Notes under the pieces: generated by a model
What the model saw: the letters and a program-made list of their open reading frames with translations, nothing else
Databases searched by the model: none
What the model was told of the DNA's origin: nothing
Virus record (IMG/VR): IMGVR_UViG_3300034072_000768
Location: 1 to 29,154 of that record
Strand: one strand, 5' to 3'
Source: a virus
DNA length: 29,154 bases
Translations under genes and position numbers: made by a program
Shown here: piece by piece, positions 12,344 to 20,740 of the stretch
Position numbering within the stretch: the first letter of the stretch is position 1
How the letters are laid out: every line of letters begins with the position of its first letter

Positions 12344-13594
12344 TTAAGTATCAAAAAAGAACATCTGCCAAAGTCTGCCACTATTTTTATTACAACCAAA
12401 ATATTCTGAAGCAGAATGAATGCAACTTCCATCAAATATTATGAGACGATTAAAAACATTTCCCATAACATCTACAGGTTCGAATGGAGTTTTGTCTAAA
12501 TGTGTTGTGGTTTCATTTATAACTCCAGAAAAAGCATCGTCATAAGAGACTTCATAATAATCTCTACCTCTTGTTTTTTTATGTGCAAACAATGTTGTTC
12601 CACATTCAAAAGGAGCATCAGGTGTTAAGTATAGCACAGCACCCCATTTTTGACTATCCCAATGATAAACTAAGGGTTCTCCTGCCCAAGCAATTTGAAA
12701 TTTACCATTTTCACTATGTTCTTCCCATGCCGTAATTTTTCTTCCCATAATTTCTTCAAATTTTTCTTTTAATCCTGGAAACAAAAATTGTTGATATGTT
12801 CTCCTACCAATAAACCCCCTCCCTATTCCACCCTCAAAATAATCCTGTTGAAGAGCAAAATCACGAACAAAATAAGGATCATTATAAAAATTATCTACAG
12901 TCCATACTCTTAACTTTTGATTTAGACTTATAGAAAAATTTTCAACTCTAACTCTTTTAAAAAGAATAGAGGCATCAACATTTTTTACCATTTCGAATCC
13001 ATAAGATTCGATTAATTTTATTGATTTTTTAGTATCTTCTGACCAATCTACATCATCAATAAAACAATAACCATTTAAAACTACCTTACTAGCATATTTG
13101 TTTATGTCTTTAAGAACTTGCACTGTGTGTTGACCATCAATATGGATAACACTTAAATTTTCTATTGCTGGAGCATCATCACTAGTAGATCTTATCAACT
13201 TTGTATACTCATAAACACTTAGATCTTCTATCGCATTGCAACAGACATTTAACATATTTTCCAAATCAACCGTTCCCCAAAATTGTTGGTGACTTGGATG
13301 ATCATATCCAGTTAAAGCATCTTGAGTATTCCATGGATCAATTCCATAGACAGTTCCCCTAGATAAAAATTTCAGTGTGAGAGAGAATGGAATTAAACTC
13401 TTTCCGCCAAAAACTCCAACTTCAAGACAATTTAACTCTTCCTGTTCTTCAGATAATTCAAGAATACATTTAATAATTTCTTGTGCCTTTTCTAAAGAAC
13501 ACCATCCCCAGAGATTATATTTTTGGTCATATTCCTGATAAATTTTTTCGACTTGTTTTAAAATTTCTTCAGAATAATTTTTATCTTCTCCCAT
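12344..13594 (-). CDS. Methyltransferase fused to DUF6445 (2OG-oxygenase-like)
   Basis: 416 residues in two domains. Residues about 1-215 are a class I SAM methyltransferase (Methyltransf_24 type): EVGVFGGKSLIPFSL, GTVYGIDPW, LSVIHIDGQHTVQVL and GYCFIDDVDW. Residues about 220-416 look like DUF6445: RVWTVDNFYNDPYFVRDFAL, VYHWDSQKWGAVLYLT with a possible Fe-binding H-x-D, and a distal His in IFDGSCIHSASEYFG. The fusion suggests both act on one substrate. A clear junction ribosome binding site, as in the 16271-17833 gene, is not present. It lies between GT2 and GT25 genes with gaps of 3-5 bases. Confidence 0.72.
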   Translation of the reverse strand: MGEDKNYSEEILKQVEKIYQEYDQKYNLWGWCSLEKAQEIIKCILELSEEQEELNCLEVGVFGGKSLIPFSLTLKFLSRGTVYGIDPWNTQDALTGYDHPSHQQFWGTVDLENMLNVCCNAIEDLSVYEYTKLIRSTSDDAPAIENLSVIHIDGQHTVQVLKDINKYASKVVLNGYCFIDDVDWSEDTKKSIKLIESYGFEMVKNVDASILFKRVRVENFSISLNQKLRVWTVDNFYNDPYFVRDFALQQDYFEGGIGRGFIGRRTYQQFLFPGLKEKFEEIMGRKITAWEEHSENGKFQIAWAGEPLVYHWDSQKWGAVLYLTPDAPFECGTTLFAHKKTRGRDYYEVSYDDAFSGVINETTTHLDKTPFEPVDVMGNVFNRLIIFDGSCIHSASEYFGCNKNSGRLWQMFFFDT

Positions 13595-13597
13595 AAA

Positions 13598-14920
13598 TTA
13601 AAATCCTAAATTTTTTTCTCTAATAAAATTCAAATCATAAGTAGTATACTTATTATCATAATTTTCCATATTAAATGGTTTTGAATATTTAAATTCTTTT
13701 CCCCATTTATTAGTTAAATATACAGATTCATTAAGTATTCTAGAATTGTCTAATTTTTCTTTCAACTTCATATCCAATCTCCAAGTTTGAGATCCTGTAG
13801 TTGCATAATCTTCTTCACCATGCAAATAATTTTCATCTAAAGATTTATACTTTATATTTTCATTCATAATTCGAATATGATAATCAACATCTTCTGCATA
13901 TGCTGGATATAAATTTTCGTCAAATAATCCACATTTTTGAACTACCCAATCCTTAATTAAAAATAAATCATACATACCTCCACCCCAATCGGATTTTTTA
14001 GCATGTATCATTCCATATTCAGGATTTAAAGATTCTTGATAGAATTTTTTTAATAATCCAGGACTAAATTCAACATCGTTACTTACAAGCATCCAGTATG
14101 GTTCCATCATATAAGATTTAATAATTAAATTCCATCCACCTCCACATCCAAAATTAGAAGGCATATGACTAACATGAAAATTTTTTATGAATGGGTGTCC
14201 AGAGTTGCATATCTCATTTAATTCTTCAGTAATCTCACCTTTTCCATTATTGTTTACAATAAAAAAGTTTTTAACAGGGTAATCGACACTATCAATTAAT
14301 CTTTTTAACCAGTGCACGCCATTTACGATCGGAACGCCAATTACAGGAATTATTCCCCTTTCAATTTTTAAATTATCCATATTAGCATCAACTGCGTCTT
14401 TATGACTTTGATCCATTACATCCCAGTAATTATGATATAAGTCTAAAAACAATTGCCTAGATTGCTCTCCTTTACCCCACCAATAAGAAGATACTGCCTT
14501 TTCAAATATCAACCCATATTTTCCAGGATACTCCAAATGATCATTTAATGGAGAAAGATCGAAATCACATATTTCTAAAGACAAAGATGATAACATATAA
14601 GCAGTGTCAAATTGTCTTCTTCTCTCTTCAAATCTTGAAAAAAGAAAGTATGCTTCAGGTCTTTTTGGAAGAACTGAAATCGCATGTTTATATAATCCTC
14701 TAACAGCATCTTCTCTTTTTCCTTGCCTATCAAAACATTCTGCCGCATGTAATAGGCATTCGTATGATAAATTTAAGTCTTCGCTTCTATCAGCGGCACG
14801 AATAAAAAATGAAACTGCAGATGCTGTTTGATTTATTTTTTTATATTCTAATGCAAGATTAAAATTATTTTTAGGATCTTCAACATTTTGAATATATTCT
14901 TGTAATCTTTCAAGAAGCAT
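13598..14920 (-). CDS. TPR-containing family 2 glycosyltransferase
   Basis: 440 residues. The first about 180 are TPR-like helices (LALEYKKINQTASAVSFFIR, YECLLHAAECFDRQG, AYFLFSRFEERRRQFDTAYM). The GT-A domain begins near 190 with IPVIGVPIVNGVHWLKRLID, followed by NFFIVNNNGKGE, CGGGWNLIIKSYM, the metal-site region MLVSNDVEFSPGLL and YAEDVDYHIRIM. TPR arrays next to transferases often recruit protein acceptors. Its start overlaps the GH130-like gene by 11 bases. Sugar and acceptor are unknown. Confidence 0.8.
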   Translation of the reverse strand: MLLERLQEYIQNVEDPKNNFNLALEYKKINQTASAVSFFIRAADRSEDLNLSYECLLHAAECFDRQGKREDAVRGLYKHAISVLPKRPEAYFLFSRFEERRRQFDTAYMLSSLSLEICDFDLSPLNDHLEYPGKYGLIFEKAVSSYWWGKGEQSRQLFLDLYHNYWDVMDQSHKDAVDANMDNLKIERGIIPVIGVPIVNGVHWLKRLIDSVDYPVKNFFIVNNNGKGEITEELNEICNSGHPFIKNFHVSHMPSNFGCGGGWNLIIKSYMMEPYWMLVSNDVEFSPGLLKKFYQESLNPEYGMIHAKKSDWGGGMYDLFLIKDWVVQKCGLFDENLYPAYAEDVDYHIRIMNENIKYKSLDENYLHGEEDYATTGSQTWRLDMKLKEKLDNSRILNESVYLTNKWGKEFKYSKPFNMENYDNKYTTYDLNFIREKNLGF

Positions 14921-15887
14921 GGATATAATCCTCTAAAAATTTTTCAGTAACTTTTAACAAATAAGCACAGTTATCCTGAAATCCAAAAGTAATTAAATAA
15001 CTGTCACGATATTTAGACATTCCACAAACAAATTCTATTTTTGCTCCCATAAAATCAAATTCTTCAGTTATCTTTTTTATATTCCATTCCTTATCCCAAA
15101 TTACAAATCTATGTCGATAAGTCCCATTCTTTCTTCCTGCCTCACTATCATAAAAATAGACTTCGTGAGTAATCGTAATGTATCCATCCTTATATGGAAT
15201 AACCTGAGAACCACCTCTTAAATCTCTAGGTAATTCAATACGCTGATTACTACTAAAAACTACATCACATTCATTTGTGTAAGGATTGTATTTAACAATT
15301 TCTGTAGGATTTACCCACTTTACAAAATGATAAGGAATATTAGAGATAGGCATCCAATTTTTTTCACAATATGAATCTAGGTTATTGGGCATTGGAATTC
15401 TAAATCTTTGTGTTTCCACAACTTTATTATCAATGGTTTGCAATTCACTCAATTCCATTCTACCAACGCCGTTGGTAGTTGTATCTCTACGAACTCCGCA
15501 CAAATAAAATTTATTGTCCCATTTTACTATACGACCGTCTTCTAATCCTACAAATTCCCATAAAGGTTTTTGATCTAATTTTCCAGTGTCTACTTGAGAA
15601 AATCCAATTGCATTGAAATTAGAATCTAACTCACAAAAATAATTGGTTGTGGTTAATGTTAAATCATCTTCTGGATTCAAATACAGTAAAGGACCCCATT
15701 GATGCTCATAGTTGCTCAATTCAGAATGATATAATGTATACTGACAGTGCCTTATATTCACATATATTTTATTCCCATCCACAAAAACTGAGGGATTAAA
15801 AAGACCTGTACCATTCGTTAATTCTGAAGGAATTATAAGAGGATGGATTGAACCTCTATTTTCTGAGGCAAGTTTTACAAAGTTCAT
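14910..15887 (-). CDS. GH43/GH130-like five-bladed propeller protein
   Basis: 325 residues. FNPSVFVDGNKIYVNIRH, FVGLEDGRIVKWDNKFYLCG, EKNWMPISNIPYHFVKWVNP, RGGSQVIPYKDGYITITHEV and FVCGMSKYRDSYLITFGFQD repeat the strand pattern of GH43/GH130/GT91-type propellers. EDGR and EKNW stand where GH130 phosphorylases and related mannosyltransferases carry conserved residues. It may cleave, phosphorolyse or transfer a sugar; no signal peptide is seen, so it acts in the cytoplasm or virion. An AATAAATA late promoter lies 24 bases upstream. Confidence 0.6.
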   Translation of the reverse strand: MNFVKLASENRGSIHPLIIPSELTNGTGLFNPSVFVDGNKIYVNIRHCQYTLYHSELSNYEHQWGPLLYLNPEDDLTLTTTNYFCELDSNFNAIGFSQVDTGKLDQKPLWEFVGLEDGRIVKWDNKFYLCGVRRDTTTNGVGRMELSELQTIDNKVVETQRFRIPMPNNLDSYCEKNWMPISNIPYHFVKWVNPTEIVKYNPYTNECDVVFSSNQRIELPRDLRGGSQVIPYKDGYITITHEVYFYDSEAGRKNGTYRHRFVIWDKEWNIKKITEEFDFMGAKIEFVCGMSKYRDSYLITFGFQDNCAYLLKVTEKFLEDYIHAS

Positions 15888-15911
15888 AAAAACATAATAA
15901 GTTATTGAATA

Positions 15912-15919
15912 TATTTATT
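15912..15919 (-). promoter_or_regulatory. Late promoter before the GH130-like gene
   Basis: Minus-strand AATAAATA in the 37-base gap between the DUF6165 stop and the next ATG. It matches T4 TATAAATA at seven of eight positions and splits the glycan gene chain into two late units. Confidence 0.6.
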
Positions 15920-15924
15920 TACCA

Positions 15925-16281
15925 CTAGTATAACTTAATTTCTTTAAATACGGAATTGCACATCTCATTAATTTCTCTTTTAATTCTTGCTCTCTCATCA
16001 TTAGTAATGTAAACACTACGAGCAAGTTTAATAAACTCTTCGTCAAATTTTTGTTCCTTCTCTAACTTTCTCAACCTATCTTCAATCTTCCAAAGTTTTT
16101 CATTCACTTTTTTAAGTTTAATTTCATACTCTAAAGTATATTGAGTTAGAGTACTCTTAATTGAATTTAATTGTTCCAACTCTTTTATAACATATTCATT
16201 ATCGGTGAACATAGATTTAATTTCTAAAATTGAAATCTTATCTAATAATTCACCGACTGATACTGGAATTTCAATCTTCAT
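15925..16281 (-). CDS. DUF6165 family coiled-coil protein
   Basis: 118 residues. MKIEIPVSVGELLDKISILE at the start and FIKLARSVYITNDERARIKR at the end are the DUF6165 signature; between them is a long charged helix (VNEKLWKIEDRLRKLEKEQK). DUF6165 genes commonly sit beside polysaccharide and tetratricopeptide glycosyltransferase genes in bacteria; no activity is known. The start overlaps the end of the methyltransferase-GT2 gene by 11 bases, so it is part of the same unit, perhaps a scaffold. Confidence 0.82.
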   Translation of the reverse strand: MKIEIPVSVGELLDKISILEIKSMFTDNEYVIKELEQLNSIKSTLTQYTLEYEIKLKKVNEKLWKIEDRLRKLEKEQKFDEEFIKLARSVYITNDERARIKREINEMCNSVFKEIKLY

Positions 16282-17833
16282 TTTTAATGCTTAAATATAA
16301 GTTTTGAATTGCTTCTATCCTTTCAGGAAGTGTTAATGTTTCAGAATTAAATCCAGAAGCAAATACAATAATGTTTGGATTTTGAGTCAATCTACCAATA
16401 TTAAGTAGATGAGTGAATGCTTTACCCATAGCATCCCCACCAATATTCATTGCTTCACTTAATGCGTGAAAAGCATAATTAGATGCTCTTTGAATATCTT
16501 TGGTATTAATAAGAGCGATACTAGTCATAATGAACACATCAATTCTTGATGGGTCAAAATATGCTTTTGAAAGATTTAGATATTCTTGACCAAGTTCAAT
16601 AGTCTTCTCAATATTCTTAACTTCAAAATAATGCTTGAAGATAAACCAAAGATAATAAACACTTGTAGGATTCTTTTCAAATTCTCTTTCGCAAATTGAA
16701 AGATAGAAAAGTTGCTTATCCACACTTGGTTGGATATTCTTAGTAATCTTAACTGTTATATTAACGGCAACTTCATTCAAATATTCTTCTGTTGGAACAA
16801 ATGTTGGAGTTTCATGAACAGCATTCACCCAAATGTAGTTTTTGGTTCTATGAAAACGAATGTGAGATGCTTGACCTAATGTTGGTTCTTCGTCTCCAAC
16901 CTTATCATATCGTTCATGATTAAATACTGTGAATTCTTCGGCAATTACACCAAGACCTTCTGGAAAGAACTCATCCAGATCTTCATTGAAATCAAGAGAA
17001 AATGCCCAATCAGTCTTTACATAAGATAGTGCTTGATTTCTCGCTTTGGCAAAATCAAACTCTTCTCTGGTCTGTGGATGCTCATAGACTTCAATACCAG
17101 CATCTTTGAGTAGTTGAACTGTATTATCTGTGCTTCCCGTATCAACTACAACAGTATTTGTAAACTTCTTTGAAATTTCAATGAATTTCTCAACATTCTT
17201 TTCTTCGTTTTTAGCAATAGCATAAAGTGTGATGTCCATTTTTTCTCCTTGTTTTTGATGTAACCAAACTTTGTTTAATGTAAAATCTCCACGATCTAAA
17301 AGAACTACAGATTTTCCTGTAAAATATTCTTTAACTGCTTGAATAACTCCACCCCAACTTATTACATAGTCATCACCAGTAATAAAACCTCCTGGTTTTA
17401 CTTTTGGATACCAAGCAATAATATCTGCTAAAACATTTTCATAATCGTGTGAGGCATCAATATGAACAAAATCAAGACTATTATCTTCAAATTGTTTTGC
17501 TGCTTCTACACTAGTAGTTTTGAGTGGTATTACTTGTTTTTGAATACCACACATTTGAATATGATAATTAAAGATATCAAATAGAGTTAGGTTTTCATTC
17601 TTCAATTTTTCTATTGTTTCTTTATGCTGAGGTTCTTCGCTTCCTTCCCAAGTATCTACGGCATAAAACTTGATATTTTTGGAAGATTTTTTAATTTGTT
17701 CTCCCATATAACAAGTAGACCTTCCCATCCAAGAACCAACTTCCACAAAAGTTGAGTTATCTGGACAGTATTTAATTACTAAATCATAAAGGTTAGTATA
17801 AGAAAAATAACCTTCAACATCTTTCCATTTCAT
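16271..17833 (-). CDS. Methyltransferase-GT2 fusion with internal start
   Basis: 520 residues from the ATG at 17833, 4 bases after the upstream stop; a TTG 30 bases earlier would overlap that gene. Residues about 1-195 form a class I methyltransferase: TFVEVGSWMGRSTCYMGEQI, KFYAVDTWEGS, LDFVHIDASHDYENVLADII, KPGGFITGDDYV. Residues about 199-520 form a GT2 transferase: MDITLYAIAKNEEKNVEKFI, VVVDTGSTDNTVQLLKDAG, DFAKARNQAL and SLDFNEDLDEF, then a helical TPR-like tail. At the junction AAGGAG stands 6 bases before the ATG at 17239, so the GT2 half could also be made alone (322 residues). Confidence 0.82.
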   Translation of the reverse strand: MKWKDVEGYFSYTNLYDLVIKYCPDNSTFVEVGSWMGRSTCYMGEQIKKSSKNIKFYAVDTWEGSEEPQHKETIEKLKNENLTLFDIFNYHIQMCGIQKQVIPLKTTSVEAAKQFEDNSLDFVHIDASHDYENVLADIIAWYPKVKPGGFITGDDYVISWGGVIQAVKEYFTGKSVVLLDRGDFTLNKVWLHQKQGEKMDITLYAIAKNEEKNVEKFIEISKKFTNTVVVDTGSTDNTVQLLKDAGIEVYEHPQTREEFDFAKARNQALSYVKTDWAFSLDFNEDLDEFFPEGLGVIAEEFTVFNHERYDKVGDEEPTLGQASHIRFHRTKNYIWVNAVHETPTFVPTEEYLNEVAVNITVKITKNIQPSVDKQLFYLSICEREFEKNPTSVYYLWFIFKHYFEVKNIEKTIELGQEYLNLSKAYFDPSRIDVFIMTSIALINTKDIQRASNYAFHALSEAMNIGGDAMGKAFTHLLNIGRLTQNPNIIVFASGFNSETLTLPERIEAIQNLYLSIKNED

Positions 17834-17837
17834 ATTA

Positions 17838-18536
17838 TTAATATAGATAATTTTTCCAATCAATACAAGGTGATAATAAATCTTCTTGACAGTGTGTAGA
17901 ATAACCAGGAATAGAAGAGATAAGAACTCTTCCTCTTTGAGATAATTCTAAAAATTTTTGGTGGTCCGCTGATGGTTCCACTCCTGTAGAATATTTAGTG
18001 TGAGTATAAAAGTCTTCTACGAGAGTTGAATACTTAACGGCAAAAGTATTTGTCGTTGATGGTGTTGCCATCCAGTGACAAGAATCTGTGAACAAAACTT
18101 TGGTACGAAACTCTTCATAATATTCACCATACTTATCTCTATGGTCGTACAAGGTCACATAAGAAACTGGTAGAGTAAATCCCTCCATTAGAACTTTATC
18201 CCATCCTGGTTGATGAACATAATCATCTTCTAGAAAGTAAATGATATCATCTGGAGAATGGTTTTGAGATTGGACATACTTTAATGTCTCAATAAAACTC
18301 TTTGCTTCTCCACCGCAATTAATAGTATGAACATTATTCTCCTGTGATAAGAAAGTATCTTCTATCTTTCCATAATATTCATCATAGACGAGTGTATAAT
18401 TTGTGGTTTCTGGATTAAGAGTATTTTTAAAATTTTGGAATACCTTTTCTTTATCCCACCAAGAAGGTCTCTGTTTTCCTGGAGACTCTTGAATTTTTGA
18501 GTAATAGCAGTGTCTTAAATATACATTAATTTTCAT
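17838..18536 (-). CDS. GT-A type glycosyltransferase
   Basis: 232 residues. Starts MKINVYLRHCYYSKIQESPG; the metal-binding region IIYFLEDDYVHQPGWDKVLM follows in the middle, then a basic/aromatic acceptor region and SADHQKFLELSQRGRVLISS near the end. This fits a small GT-A glycosyltransferase. The EDD-x-x-H motif is shared in form with the 19125-19931 gene (QDDFLH), suggesting related enzymes. It overlaps the preceding oxygenase gene by 4 bases. Exact family and sugar are unknown. Confidence 0.72.
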   Translation of the reverse strand: MKINVYLRHCYYSKIQESPGKQRPSWWDKEKVFQNFKNTLNPETTNYTLVYDEYYGKIEDTFLSQENNVHTINCGGEAKSFIETLKYVQSQNHSPDDIIYFLEDDYVHQPGWDKVLMEGFTLPVSYVTLYDHRDKYGEYYEEFRTKVLFTDSCHWMATPSTTNTFAVKYSTLVEDFYTHTKYSTGVEPSADHQKFLELSQRGRVLISSIPGYSTHCQEDLLSPCIDWKNYLY

Positions 18537-19132
18537 TCTAAATTACCTGATATGGAAATTCTGTAGTCATCACTTGTCGTGAATGGATAAACACAATGAG
18601 ATAAATGGGCAGGAAATAATACTATTCTACCACACCAATCTTGATTTACATATAAAGTTTCTGTAGTTAATTGTCCAAGAATGTTTGGATAAATGAACTG
18701 GAATGTTGATGCTGCTTTTGCTTTTGTGTCTTTAACGTGAGAAGCGTTCAATTCTTCTTCTACTTTATAAGGAATTTTTAACCAGCAGACAAAACTAAAA
18801 GTACTACTGTGATGATGGATAGGATTAAATTCATTCTTCTTTTGAAAATTAACCCATAAATGAGTGAGATTAAATTCTTCTTCTTTTTGATAAAATTTCC
18901 AATAATTTGTATAAGACTTACACATACCATTCAAGTATGGTTGAAGAATTGGAATGGATTTTTTCAGTTCATATTGTCTTTCAATATTTCCAGCAAGTCC
19001 ATTATTATACTTTGAGTGTGATTGAAAGTCTGTTGAAATTCCATTCACCTCTTCCATCACTTGGTTATGTACGTCTTCTGGAAGTTGTCCAGTTATTACT
19101 CCAGGATTTGGTAGTGATATATGATTAAACAT
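18533..19132 (-). CDS. 2OG-Fe(II) oxygenase (TIGR02466-like)
   Basis: 199 residues. Core HLWVNFQKKNEFNPIHHHSS with His 106-108, strand FVCWLKIPY, and C-terminal GRIVLFPAHLSHCVYPF with His 176/179, then DDYRISISGN with Arg 191 for 2-oxoglutarate. This is the cyanophage-type jelly-roll oxygenase (PF13759/TIGR02466). It would hydroxylate a protein or small-molecule substrate using Fe(II) and 2-oxoglutarate. Overlaps both neighbours by 4-8 bases, so it is translated with two glycosyltransferases. Confidence 0.85.
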   Translation of the reverse strand: MFNHISLPNPGVITGQLPEDVHNQVMEEVNGISTDFQSHSKYNNGLAGNIERQYELKKSIPILQPYLNGMCKSYTNYWKFYQKEEEFNLTHLWVNFQKKNEFNPIHHHSSTFSFVCWLKIPYKVEEELNASHVKDTKAKAASTFQFIYPNILGQLTTETLYVNQDWCGRIVLFPAHLSHCVYPFTTSDDYRISISGNLE

Positions 19133-19931
19133 TTTTCAATTTCTCCAAATCATATTCATTCCACCAAGACTTCCAATCAATGAAGAAGTCCTTATCCCAT
19201 TCTGTCTGCATATGAAGTGCTAATGATGGAATAGGTGTAAAGCAATAGTATCCTCTTTGATAATAAATCTTACAAATACTATCCATTTCCATCGTTTCAC
19301 TCACTTCACTTGTTGCCATTTTGTAAAACAAGTCCCAGTGTAGTTTAATAATACTACTATGAGTCATTAGAGTCACTGCTGGATGAATATTGGTTCTCCA
19401 GTATCGATCTTTTCCAACAACAAGATTACAAAGAACAGCAGTATTTTCTGGTAAATGATATTCTGCCGGTTTATTAAATGGAAAGATGCTAGCAGGTTTT
19501 CCTAAGTTGCAACTAAACTGATTGATTGCATGTAGCATTAATTCGATTGTGTTTTGTTGATGTAAAAAATCATCTTGAACAAAGTAAACCCAATCCTTTC
19601 CATAGTCTCTTCCATGCTCATAACAACGAAGTATAGAAGGCATTATACCGTAGGTTTCAAGATGAGTCAAATTAACTCGAAACTTTGCAGTATCAATCAG
19701 TCTTTGAAGAATATCTAAAAACTCTTGGTCTGAATGGTCATCAAAGATTTGTAGTTCTATTTCATAATCTGGATATTGTTCTTGAGCGTAGTTAAGACTA
19801 TCGATCACAGAGAAAATACACCTTGATGATACTTCAATCTTTGGAGCATTACAATATCTTTTATGATTTTCATCGGTTTCTCTATTCCCCTTTGAATGAG
19901 ACTGAATAACCACTAACAAATGAGTTTTCAT
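19125..19931 (-). CDS. GT-A type glycosyltransferase
   Basis: 268 residues. MKTHLLVVIQSHSKGNRETD, ELQIFDDHSDQEFLDILQRL, a donor/metal region DWVYFVQDDFLHQQNTIELM, and ALHMQTEWDKDFFIDWKSWW at the end are in GT2/GT-A order. The acidic QDDFLH stands where DXD is expected. It overlaps the sulfotransferase and oxygenase genes by 4-8 bases. No membrane segment, so a soluble cytoplasmic enzyme. Acceptor unknown. Confidence 0.75.
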   Translation of the reverse strand: MKTHLLVVIQSHSKGNRETDENHKRYCNAPKIEVSSRCIFSVIDSLNYAQEQYPDYEIELQIFDDHSDQEFLDILQRLIDTAKFRVNLTHLETYGIMPSILRCYEHGRDYGKDWVYFVQDDFLHQQNTIELMLHAINQFSCNLGKPASIFPFNKPAEYHLPENTAVLCNLVVGKDRYWRTNIHPAVTLMTHSSIIKLHWDLFYKMATSEVSETMEMDSICKIYYQRGYYCFTPIPSLALHMQTEWDKDFFIDWKSWWNEYDLEKLKNV

Positions 19932-20710
19932 AAATCAAATTTGGAATAAAGTTTTACATTTTCTTCTCCTATTATATCAATAGGATTTTGTGAGATTTTG
20001 GATAAATTTGGACGAATATCGTGAAGACCTTTCAACCCCCAAGCATCATCCTTTTGTTCTCCACAAGTATTATCAATGTTATCAAAGGTATTTGTGTAAG
20101 AAGGAATCTCCAGAAACTCATAGATTTTATTCAACTCTGCTTCTGGATTTTCTACAAGACTATTATATTCTACCAAATGAACCCAATCTGGGTACGTTGT
20201 AAGTCCATAAACCATAGACTCATAAGATGGAGAAACATAATATCTCCAAATATATTCGGCACGATTATTATTTGTGATTGCAAGTTTATCTTTTCTTAAG
20301 TGATTATCGATAAAATTATCTTCGTGCTTTGATTTTTCTATGAGCGAAATATAAGATGTAAGAACTTCTGGAATAGAACGATAAGTTGCTACAATCTTTG
20401 GTTTATTGGAAAGAAACCTTTGAACTATATCAAGATTCTTTCCCCAAAATCTATGCTTATCTAATATTGTAGACTTTGGTATATGATTATAAAAGTTAGC
20501 AAGCACTGCCTTATAAACATTATAAGATATTTCTTTACGGTCAAAAGTAAATTGCTCATTTACTTTATTGAATATTTTTTCTATATCAGTAACAAAATCA
20601 CTTAATGGAGATGTTGGAGAAACATAAATGTCTGGATGTTGATTAAGAAGTGACCCTAATAGTGTGGAACCACTTCTTGGAAGTCCTCCAAGAAAATACA
20701 AAGTCTTCAT
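19928..20710 (-). CDS. Sulfotransferase
   Basis: 260 residues. The PAPS 5'-phosphosulfate loop is FLGGLPRSGSTLLGSLLNQH (about 6-25), and the 3'-phosphate site is like VATYRSIPEVLTSYISL (about 110-125), as in bacterial and Golgi-type sulfotransferases. It would transfer sulfate from PAPS, which the host supplies, to a sugar or tyrosine hydroxyl. It is the first gene after an RCC1 propeller gene, with a CTAAATA late-type element overlapping that gene's stop. Confidence 0.88.
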   Translation of the reverse strand: MKTLYFLGGLPRSGSTLLGSLLNQHPDIYVSPTSPLSDFVTDIEKIFNKVNEQFTFDRKEISYNVYKAVLANFYNHIPKSTILDKHRFWGKNLDIVQRFLSNKPKIVATYRSIPEVLTSYISLIEKSKHEDNFIDNHLRKDKLAITNNNRAEYIWRYYVSPSYESMVYGLTTYPDWVHLVEYNSLVENPEAELNKIYEFLEIPSYTNTFDNIDNTCGEQKDDAWGLKGLHDIRPNLSKISQNPIDIIGEENVKLYSKFDL

Positions 20711-20733
20711 AGTATTTTTCAGTTGTTATGTGT

Positions 20734-20740
20734 ATTTAGA
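20734..20740 (-). promoter_or_regulatory. Late-type promoter on RCC1 stop codon
   Basis: Minus-strand CTAAATA whose TAA is the stop codon of the 20736-21932 propeller gene, 23 bases before the sulfotransferase ATG. The same layout recurs at 26198 and 28240. Confidence 0.5.
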
